A DNA stretch of 64,000 nucleotides from CAWBOY01 sp963790585. GTDB taxonomy: Bacteria; Planctomycetota; Planctomycetia; Gemmatales; Gemmataceae. Numbering within the stretch: position 1 is the first letter of the stretch; each line of letters starts with the position of its first letter. Of this stretch, positions 56,939 to 64,000 are shown piece by piece. The DNA lies in NCBI GenBank assembly GCA_963790585.1, contig CAWBOY010000006.1:1116001-1180000 (forward strand), written 5' to 3'. A program made the position numbers and the translations under genes. The notes under the pieces are model-generated. The model worked only from the letters and a program-made list of their open reading frames with translations. It was not told the origin of the DNA and ran no database searches.

Positions 56939-58636
56939 ATGGCGAAGAAGAAGCCGGCTGCTGGTGGTGATGGTCTAGGCAACGTCGAGGATTATCGCCA
57001 CAAGGGAGCGAAGCGGAAGAACAACCCTCCCGCCAAGATCGCTGCCGAGGGAACAGTGCCGATCCTGCCGAAGATCGAGTATTCCTACAGCCCGCGCCGA
57101 CCGCCCGTTCTACGCTTCGACACCACGGGCGCTGCCGACATATTGCCGGAGTTGTTGGCCGAATCTACCCGGCGCAAGCTGACGCCGGAGGAAGCCCAGA
57201 TCCTTGCTGAGGCGTTGCGCACACAGGAACCGTGGCTGGAATGGGCCGGGAAGCGCGAATCCGAAGCTGCCGGGTTCAGCGTCGATCCCGTGGCTCTCCA
57301 CATGCACGAACGGATCTCCGCGCAGGCCATTCTGAGAGTCGCTGCCCGGCAGGATGTACAACGCTCTCTTTTCTCCGACCCAGAGCAGGAATACCAGGAG
57401 GCGGTGCAGTTCTATCGTCATGACGTTGACTGGACGAACCGGCTCATCTTGGGTGATAGCCTCCAGGTCATGGCGTCTCTGGCGCGTAGGGAGGATCTGG
57501 CGGGTAAGGTACAGATGATCTACATGGATCCGCCGTATGGGATTAATTATGGATCTAACTTTCAGTCCGAAGTAGGTCAGCGGGATCTGAAGGACAATGA
57601 TACGTATCTGACGCGCGAAGCAGAAATGGTCAAGGCTTATCGAGACACCTGGCATATCGGCGTTCACTCATACCTTAGCTACCTTCGGGATCGTTTGATA
57701 GTGGGGAGGGGATTGCTGGCTGATACTGGTAGCATTTTCGTGCAGATTGGCGACGAAAATGTTCACCGACTACGGCTCATGATGGATGAAGTATTTGGAA
57801 TCAACAATTTCGTTCGGCAAATCGTAGTGCGGAAGACAACTGGAAGCACGGCTGACCTTATCCCTGGCACGTCTGATTATCTATTATGGTATGCAAGGAA
57901 TAAACCCTCTGCTCGGTTTCGAGCAATTTTTAACGTCAAGAAGCCCGGCGAAGTTGGGGCCACCGGCTATTTAAAGTACGAACGATCCTCGGGAGAACGA
58001 TGCCCATTAGCTGAAGATCTGAGCAGGATGCCATCGGATGCCGAAATATACGCCGGCGACAATATTACGAGTCAAAGTATTGGGCGTAGCAAGGGTGAAG
58101 GGGCCGCCTCATGGTTCACCGTTTTGCTCGACGGAAACTCCTTTGATCCGGGCCCCAAGGCTCGATGGAAAACCAATCAAGAGGGGATGGACCGTCTACT
58201 TTTTGCTGAACGACTGATTGGGGGCGAACGCACGACTGTATCGTATAAAAGAAAGCTCTCTGACTTTCCAGTATCACCACTCTTGGATTTGTGGCTCGAT
58301 ACAGTAGGCCAAAATCAACTTGGTGGAGAGAAATTATACGTTGTCCAAACCGCGAACAAGATTGTTGCTCGTTGTCTCTTAATGACCACCGATCCTGGGG
58401 ATTTAGTCCTCGATCCTACATGCGGGAGCGGGACAACAGCCGTCGTCGCAGAACACTGGGGACGGCGATGGATCACCATCGATACCAGCCGAGTCGCCAT
58501 CGCTATTGCACGTCAGCGGCTGCTCACAGCAAAATATGAATACTTCGCGTTACGGGAAGGCCGAGCGGGAGTGAACGGCAACTTCAAATACAAGTCTGTA
58601 CCCCACATCACGCTCAAGAGCATCGCCCAAAACTAG
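56939..58636 (+). CDS. Site-specific DNA adenine methyltransferase (type III Mod-like), N-terminal part before in-frame TAG
   Basis: 565 residues from ATG 56939, GAAGG upstream. The motif order IV then I is that of beta-class amino-methyltransferases: MIYMDPPYGINYGSNF, SIFVQIGDENVHRLRLMMDE, and near the end LVLDPTCGSGTTAVVAEHWG followed by ITIDTSRVAIAIARQRLL. It methylates DNA, probably at adenine N6. The frame ends with TAG at 58634-58636 after KSIAQN, but continues in the same phase for 454 further codons (see next entry). Together these form a ~1020-codon gene, so the stop looks like a nonsense mutation or error. Confidence 0.85.
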   Translation: MAKKKPAAGGDGLGNVEDYRHKGAKRKNNPPAKIAAEGTVPILPKIEYSYSPRRPPVLRFDTTGAADILPELLAESTRRKLTPEEAQILAEALRTQEPWLEWAGKRESEAAGFSVDPVALHMHERISAQAILRVAARQDVQRSLFSDPEQEYQEAVQFYRHDVDWTNRLILGDSLQVMASLARREDLAGKVQMIYMDPPYGINYGSNFQSEVGQRDLKDNDTYLTREAEMVKAYRDTWHIGVHSYLSYLRDRLIVGRGLLADTGSIFVQIGDENVHRLRLMMDEVFGINNFVRQIVVRKTTGSTADLIPGTSDYLLWYARNKPSARFRAIFNVKKPGEVGATGYLKYERSSGERCPLAEDLSRMPSDAEIYAGDNITSQSIGRSKGEGAASWFTVLLDGNSFDPGPKARWKTNQEGMDRLLFAERLIGGERTTVSYKRKLSDFPVSPLLDLWLDTVGQNQLGGEKLYVVQTANKIVARCLLMTTDPGDLVLDPTCGSGTTAVVAEHWGRRWITIDTSRVAIAIARQRLLTAKYEYFALREGRAGVNGNFKYKSVPHITLKSIAQN

Positions 58637-59998
58637 AACCTAGACCCCATCTTCGCCAAGCACGAACCGATATTGAAGGTAAAACTGGAGTCTTGCAACT
58701 CTCTATTAGCCAAGTTGACGACTGAGATCCGTCATCGCCTGGGATTGAAACTCATCGACAAACAACGGGCCGAAGGCAAGCGCGGCGTCACCGATGCCGA
58801 TCGGCGGCGTTGGGAGTTGCCGGAGAAGGGCAAACAATGGGAACATTGGCAGGTTCCCTTCGACACCGACCCGGATTGGCCGAAAGAATTGGCCGACGCC
58901 GTGACTGCCTATCGCAAGGCATGGCGGGCCAAGATGGATGAGGTCAACGCTTGCATCGCCGCCAATGCCGAGCAGGAGGAGCTGGTCGATCAGCCGGAGG
59001 TCGTCAAGGGCGTGGTCCGTGTGAGCGGCCCATTCACCGTCGAAGCGGTGCAGCCGCCGGAACTCTCGTTGAGCGACGTGATCGATACACTGTCTCCGAT
59101 CGGAGGCGCGCCGGAGTCGCTCGACACCTTCGCACCGGCTCGGACGGTTCGTGAGGTGCGCGCGAAGAATGAATTCGAGGTGCAAAACGTCGAAGCCTAT
59201 CTCGACCAGATGGTGAAGCTGCTGCGCATGGATGGTGTGCGTTTTCCGAACAACAAGGAGATGGTCTTCACGCGCATGGAGCGCATCGCCGGCGGTGGGA
59301 CAAGCATTCACGCCGAAGGGCGTTGGGTTCCCAAGGGCGAAGTCGATCCGGATGCCGAAGGTCAGGCGACGGTGGCGATCGTCTTCGGCCCGCAATATGG
59401 CCCGGTCACGGCCAAGCAGGTGGAAGAGCTAATCCGGGCATCCAGCCGGAGAGGTTATGACGATCTCGTGGTCGCCGGCTTCAGCTTCGACGGCCCCGCG
59501 CAAGCCGTCATCAGCGAAGCTCAGCATCCAAAACTGCGCGTCCACATGGCCCATATCCGACCCGACGTGAACCCCGGCATGAATGGCCTGCTCAAAGAGC
59601 AGCCCGGCAGTCAGCTCTTCACGGTCTTCGGCCAGCCGCGCACGATCCTCAACGGGCCGGACAAGCAGGGCGAATATACGGTCATCATGGAAGGAGTCGA
59701 TATTTACGATCCGGTCGCCAACACGATCCGCAGCACCGAAGATCAGAAAGTGGCCGCCTGGTTCCTCGACGGCGACTACGATGGCCGTTGCTTCTGCATC
59801 ACCCAGGCATTCTTTCCCGACAAGACAGCCTGGGAGAAGCTAAGCAAAGCCCTCGGCGGCGTGGTTGATCCAGAACGGTTCGAGGCGCTGTCGGGAACGA
59901 TATCGTTGCCGTTTCCGGCCGGGAAGCATAAGTGCGTGGCGGTGAAGGTGATAGATCCACGGGGGAATGAGGTGATGCAGGTGCATCGGCTGGGGTGA
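58637..59998 (+). pseudogene. Methyltransferase C-terminal part, separated by a TAG codon
   Basis: Directly after the TAG, in the same frame, the sequence reads NLDPIFAKHEPILKVKLESC and continues to 59998 without a stop. The first start-like codon is a TTG at 58673 with no good ribosome binding site, so independent translation is doubtful. The helical first part (DRRRWELPEKGKQWEHWQVP) fits the extended C-terminal region of long Mod-like methyltransferases of this system type as I know them. A second module (FVFTRMERIAGG to VMQVHRLG, including VAAWFLDGDYDGRCFCITQA) may serve target recognition or partner contact; that is inference. Confidence 0.7.
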
Positions 59999-60118
59999 AA
60001 TTTTGACCTTGAGGCAATCCAGAAAGTCTCCCCACCCAGGGGCGCTGCGCATCCTAGGTGGGAAGATGTGACTTTCGGAGAGGCTCTTTTCAGGCGAATG
60101 GCATCGTGAGGATACTTT

Positions 60119-60370
60119 ATGATAAAGATTGACGCCGAACTCGACGTTGTCCGCAAACAACTTGGCCGCGCCGAGGCTGCGTTGGATTCGTTGCGCCGTG
60201 ACGTGAAGCCGAAGAGCGAGAAGATGTACAATCTGATGTCGGAGTCTTACATCGACATGATACAGGGGTTGCGTGCTCAGATTGATGCTTATATTCGTGA
60301 ATACGAAAAGGACTGCGATTCCGGGTTCAATCAGAATAAGAATGTTCAGCCCAGCGAGCAACCGCAATGA
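60119..60370 (+). CDS. Small coiled-coil protein of the restriction locus
   Basis: 83 residues. Heptad-like helix: DAELDVVRKQLGRAEAALDS and MIQGLRAQIDAYIREYEKDC. Its stop overlaps the start of the restriction helicase gene (ATGA), so translation is coupled. It probably belongs to the restriction-modification system, as a linker or regulatory subunit. No known family. Confidence 0.6.
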   Translation: MIKIDAELDVVRKQLGRAEAALDSLRRDVKPKSEKMYNLMSESYIDMIQGLRAQIDAYIREYEKDCDSGFNQNKNVQPSEQPQ

Positions 60371-63300
60371 GCGATCCAACCCCGAAAATCCCGATCCAGG
60401 CCGTCGAAAAGCCGATTCTCTGCCCTCCGTACGTCGAACCAAACGATCATTGGATCTACGACACAGAGACTGGCAAAGCATCTCACGCCGGGATCCGCCG
60501 GCCGGCGAGCTATTGGTACAAGACCGATCGCACAGGTTCGGCCCAACTCGAGCTGTTTGCCGAGGAAGAGCGGGATGACCTGCCGCTGGTGAACCTATTG
60601 CGTGACGACGTGCGCCGATGGCGCGAAGCCGACTACCGTGGGGCGTCGAACACCACCAGGGAACTATTGCGGTTCTGGGCGAATCCGAAGCGCGGGCGGC
60701 GGTTGTTCTTCTGCCAACGGGAGGCGGTAGAGACGATCATCTATTTGGCCGAATTGCGCATCCCTGGCAAATCATCTCGCACCGGCTTCAAGAACTTCTC
60801 GCTGACGGATGAGAACCTGGCCCGACTGCTCCGTGGGGAACAGCTAACCGGCATCACCTTGAGCAATCCGAATTTCTACCCAACTCTTATCGATGTGCCT
60901 TCCGATGCGAGCTTGATTCCGTTGCAGCGGCTGGGTTGCAAGATGGCGACTGGATCCGGCAAGACCGTCGTCATGGCCATGCTGATCGCATGGGCCTTCT
61001 GCAACCGCGGCGTGAACAGAGCAACCAAGGAGTACCCGAGCGCAGTCCTGATTTGTTGCCCGAACCTTACGGTGAAGGAACGGCTTCAGGTTCTCCGGCC
61101 CGACAATCCCGATAACTACTTCGCCGCCTTTGACATTGTGCCCGTGAATCTGCGATCCCATCTTCAAGCCGGCAAGGTATTGATCGAAAACTGGCATCGC
61201 TTCGCCCCGGAGTCGGAACACAAGGAGGGGGACAAGAGTTATGCCGTCGTCAACAAGGGCCCGGAGACGCCAGAAACCATTGCCCGTCGTGTGCTTGGCG
61301 ACTTGTTCGATCACCTGCCCATTATGGTGCTGAACGATGAAGGGCACCACTGCTGGCGGCCGGCTTCACCCGACCGCAGAGTGGAAGAAGTCGATACGGC
61401 CAAGAGGGGGCGGAAGAGGGCAGATGTTACCCGAGAAGAAGCGAGCGAGCTGGAGGAAGAAGCGAATGAGGCTCGCGTTTGGCTCGAAGGGTTGGACCGT
61501 ATCAATAACTGCCTCGGTCAAGGTAAGCCAGGCATTTCGATGTGTGTCGACCTGTCGGCGACTCCATTTTATATCAAGGGATCGGGATACCCTGAAGGCC
61601 AGCCTTTTCCGTGGCTGGTCAGTGACTTCGGCCTCGTGGATGCCATCGAGTCGGGCATCGTCAAGATTCCCCGGCTTCCCGTGAAAGATGATCGGGGCAT
61701 GAAGGACGAGGCGGGGCGGCCTGATCCGAAATACTTCCGCCTTTGGCGCAATATCACCAATTCCTTACAGCCGAGCGAGAAGCATGGGAGTGGCAAGCCC
61801 AAGGCCGAGGTCGCCTACCGCGAAGCCGAGGGAGCGCTCAAACAGATCGCGGGGCAGTGGCTAGAGAAGTTTGGGTATATCCAGCAGGCGACGCCGGACC
61901 AAGAACGCATTCCGCCGGTCCTCATTATTGTCTGCGACAACACCGATATTGCCGATTACTTTTATCGCAAGATCAGCGGCGAACAGGAAGCCGAAACGGT
62001 GACGCAACAAGACGTCGAGGATGTGGAAGCCGGCGAGGAGGATGATGAGGCGCCGAAGGGTCGCAAGGCCAAGCCGAAGAAGAAGCCGATCGTCTATGGC
62101 AAGAGCGCCATCCTGCCCGAATTCGCCAATACCGACGCCAAGAATTACACGGTCCGGATCGACTCCAAGCTCCTCAAAGAAGCCGAAAGCGAAGACCCAT
62201 CCAAGAAAAAGCAGGCGCACGCCGAAGAGTTACGCAAGGTCATAGCCACGGTCGGCAAGCCGGGCGAACCGGGTGAATTCGTGCGCTGTGTCGTATCGGT
62301 CGCCATGCTCACCGAAGGCTGGGACGCCAACAACGTCACCCATATTCTTGGCATCCGGGCGTTTGGAAGCCAGCTACTCTGCGAGCAGGTCGTGGGTCGA
62401 GGCTTGCGCCGCATGAGTTATGAACCGGATCCGGACACAGGGCTATTGAGCGAGGAATATGTTGACGTTTACGGTATCCCCTTCTCGGTTATTCCGTACA
62501 AGGGGCGTCCCGTCGATACGGCGACTCCAGAAGACAAGCCGAAGAATCGGGTATGGGCCTTGCCAGACCGTGAGGATCTGGAGATTCGATTTCCGGTTGT
62601 GAATGGATACGTCTTTCAAACTACGAAGGGCTTGCTGAAGTGCAACATCGCGGAAATCGAGCCACTTGGGATCGACCCTCGCCTCGAACCAACCACAACT
62701 TTCCTACGGCCGACGGCAGGCTACCAAGACACACAGGCAGGGATCGTGCCGTTCGAGTTCATCGAACAAAACCGGGATTCCTATTACGCCCAGACCCACT
62801 TCCAGGGGATCCTCTTCCAGATCACGCAGAAGATCATCGACGACATGCTTGCGCCAACAAGGGACAGGAGCGATAAGAAGAGCCGAGTTTTCCGGCTCCA
62901 ATCCCGACATCAGTTGTTCCCGCAGGTCTTTGCTTTCGCCCAGGCGTTCGTGCGCAGCAAGGTGAACTTCAACGGCGTCGATACACGGGAGCTGGGCTTA
63001 GAGAAGTACATGATGCTGGCAGTGGAGCGCCTGCGCGACGCCATCCTGCCTGATGACACAGCCGGCGAACCGCCGCTTCTACCGATCCTTGACCGCTATC
63101 GGCCCGTGGGGAAGACCGGCGGCGTCGATTTCCCGACGACTCGCCCAATCTCGACCACGACCAAGAGTCATATCAACTCCGTAGTGCGCCACTCAACCTG
63201 GGAAGCCGAAGCCGCGAAGGTGCTAGAAGCCAGCGATCGTGTAAAGTGCTACGCCCGAAACGACCACCTGGGCCTGAATATCAGATATGAATATCTGAAG

Positions 63301-63531
63301 GTCGATCATGACTACGAGCCAGACTTTATCGTCCGCATGACCAATGATCTCGCGCTGTTGTTGGAGATCAAAGGCTACGAGGTCCACAATCCGGAGCAGA
63401 CCCAAGCCAAGCACAGCGCGGCGCGGAGATGGACAACGGCGGTGAACAACCAGGGCGAGTTCGGCAAGTGGGATTTCATGGTGTGCCGTGATCTTGAGGT
63501 TCTGGATCAGAAGCTGCGAGAATGCGTCTAA
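60367..63531 (+). CDS. Type III-like restriction helicase-endonuclease (Res; BPTD_3080-type)
   Basis: 1054 residues. An N-terminal region is followed by a superfamily 2 helicase: KMATGSGKTVVMAMLIAWAF (Walker A), MVLNDEGHHCW (DEGH box), DLSATPFYIKG, and SVAMLTEGWDANNVTHILGI with LLCEQVVGRGLRRM (motifs V-VI). A C-terminal PD-(D/E)XK-type nuclease is suggested by YEPDFIVRMTNDLALLLEIKG. The whole resembles the BPTD_3080 family of restriction endonucleases, a Res partner of long beta-class Mod proteins. It would cut unmethylated DNA with ATP-driven translocation. It forms one block with the methyltransferase and the small coiled-coil gene. Confidence 0.87.
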   Translation: MSDPTPKIPIQAVEKPILCPPYVEPNDHWIYDTETGKASHAGIRRPASYWYKTDRTGSAQLELFAEEERDDLPLVNLLRDDVRRWREADYRGASNTTRELLRFWANPKRGRRLFFCQREAVETIIYLAELRIPGKSSRTGFKNFSLTDENLARLLRGEQLTGITLSNPNFYPTLIDVPSDASLIPLQRLGCKMATGSGKTVVMAMLIAWAFCNRGVNRATKEYPSAVLICCPNLTVKERLQVLRPDNPDNYFAAFDIVPVNLRSHLQAGKVLIENWHRFAPESEHKEGDKSYAVVNKGPETPETIARRVLGDLFDHLPIMVLNDEGHHCWRPASPDRRVEEVDTAKRGRKRADVTREEASELEEEANEARVWLEGLDRINNCLGQGKPGISMCVDLSATPFYIKGSGYPEGQPFPWLVSDFGLVDAIESGIVKIPRLPVKDDRGMKDEAGRPDPKYFRLWRNITNSLQPSEKHGSGKPKAEVAYREAEGALKQIAGQWLEKFGYIQQATPDQERIPPVLIIVCDNTDIADYFYRKISGEQEAETVTQQDVEDVEAGEEDDEAPKGRKAKPKKKPIVYGKSAILPEFANTDAKNYTVRIDSKLLKEAESEDPSKKKQAHAEELRKVIATVGKPGEPGEFVRCVVSVAMLTEGWDANNVTHILGIRAFGSQLLCEQVVGRGLRRMSYEPDPDTGLLSEEYVDVYGIPFSVIPYKGRPVDTATPEDKPKNRVWALPDREDLEIRFPVVNGYVFQTTKGLLKCNIAEIEPLGIDPRLEPTTTFLRPTAGYQDTQAGIVPFEFIEQNRDSYYAQTHFQGILFQITQKIIDDMLAPTRDRSDKKSRVFRLQSRHQLFPQVFAFAQAFVRSKVNFNGVDTRELGLEKYMMLAVERLRDAILPDDTAGEPPLLPILDRYRPVGKTGGVDFPTTRPISTTTKSHINSVVRHSTWEAEAAKVLEASDRVKCYARNDHLGLNIRYEYLKVDHDYEPDFIVRMTNDLALLLEIKGYEVHNPEQTQAKHSAARRWTTAVNNQGEFGKWDFMVCRDLEVLDQKLRECV

Positions 63532-63665
63532 CACTGGCAAATAGAACCAAACATTCTCTTGCCTCATCGTAGCTAGTCGAATGAAGGTTCCATGGCATCA
63601 GTCTAGGTACGATGGTTTATTGGCCCAAGGGCCCTCGGGTAGCCGATAATCTCAACCTGCCGTCG

Positions 63666-64000
63666 TCACTCATTCCACCATTTCACCCGGTGATCAATAA
63701 ATTCGCGCATATTCCGCGCCGACCGCTCGACCGAGGGAACTTCCATGTCTTCCCGCCCGATCTTCTTCAGATACGCAGCTGCCTCCGCCTGCGTCCATAG
63801 GCACATCCGCGCGTTTTCCTCGGCCTGCTTCACCGTCTCGAAGCCAGTCAGGAACCGCAGCGTCCCGTCCGGATTATAGTGCCCTTCCGAACAAACAAGC
63901 TTCCAGGCATCGACCTCAACGCACAGCCTGTAGCCGGCGTAGCGAGCCATGTCGAACAGGCGGTTGGCGTGCGCCACGTCCTCATCGTCAACAGGACTTG
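63666..64000 (-). CDS. Hypothetical protein, 5' end beyond the window
   Basis: The frame is open from 63666 to the window edge; the visible part reads SPVDDEDVAHANRLFDMARY and ends EFIDHRVKWWNE. It has a short cysteine/tryptophan pattern (LVCSEGHYNPDG, CLWTQAEAAAYLKK) and no recognised domain. As the start is not visible its full length is unknown. Confidence 0.55.
   Translation of the reverse strand, partial: SPVDDEDVAHANRLFDMARYAGYRLCVEVDAWKLVCSEGHYNPDGTLRFLTGFETVKQAEENARMCLWTQAEAAAYLKKIGREDMEVPSVERSARNMREFIDHRVKWWNE

Noticed and set aside
1..64000. A DGR reverse transcriptase or template repeat in the window
   Set aside because: I looked for an RT-like frame and for AAC-rich copies of the variable core on both strands and found none; only the four variable regions and two related, non-variable ends.

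Overview
The window (about 57% GC by eye) looks like a planctomycete chromosome. Three exported proteins carry the planctomycete N-terminal motif of the LESLEDR type (LGIESLEGRTLM, LGLECLEERALM, LERLEDRTVP). It also has DUF1580-like and DUF6941-like proteins, many proteins with the FGE-sulfatase (C-type-lectin-like) fold, and intergenic palindromic repeats.

Layout. (1) 1-7.2 kb is core-like: the 5' part of lepA, two exported proteins (spherulin-4-like and fibronectin III), small unknowns and a frameshifted lgt. (2) 7.4-16.1 kb is an integrated element at tRNA-Cys. Its integrase reads antisense through the tRNA, and it carries an XRE regulator, zinc-finger proteins, a DUF3854/DUF927 primase-helicase and excisionase-like HTH proteins. 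(3) 16.3-17.9 kb holds gene debris (UvrD helicase remnant, broken secreted protein, serine recombinase remnant). (4) 18.2-20.0 kb is a kynU-kynB pair. (5) 20.2-23.7 kb holds a membrane protein, a protein with a possible P-loop, an unknown and two small proteins. (6) 24-54 kb is an accessory region with six paralogous STAND/NACHT-like NTPases (A-F), each ending in an FGE-sulfatase domain. Among them lie an operon with a sigma-factor-like protein and DUF6941, a ThiF-like protein, a double kinase locus and an exported lysozyme-like protein. (7) 54-63.5 kb is a defence block: helicase-nuclease, methyltransferase split by an in-frame TAG, small linker gene and a type III-like restriction helicase.

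Main result. The 3' ends of STAND genes A, C, E and F are almost identical except at codons of the form NNC. There the first two bases vary freely while the third stays C in 39 of 40 codon instances in ten such codons. Flanks upstream and a long GC-rich tail downstream are near-identical, even into non-coding DNA. This is the signature of diversity-generating retroelement (DGR) variable regions templated on AAC codons. No reverse transcriptase or template repeat is visible here, so these would be targets served in trans. The region looks like a diversifying repertoire of STAND sensors whose lectin-like ligand-binding face is hypermutated, next to restriction and helicase-nuclease defence genes.

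Caution. At least eleven genes or gene segments need a one- or two-base indel to restore a continuous frame, including the normally essential lgt. Many of these are probably unpolished assembly errors rather than real pseudogenes. I mark them as broken but describe the restored product.
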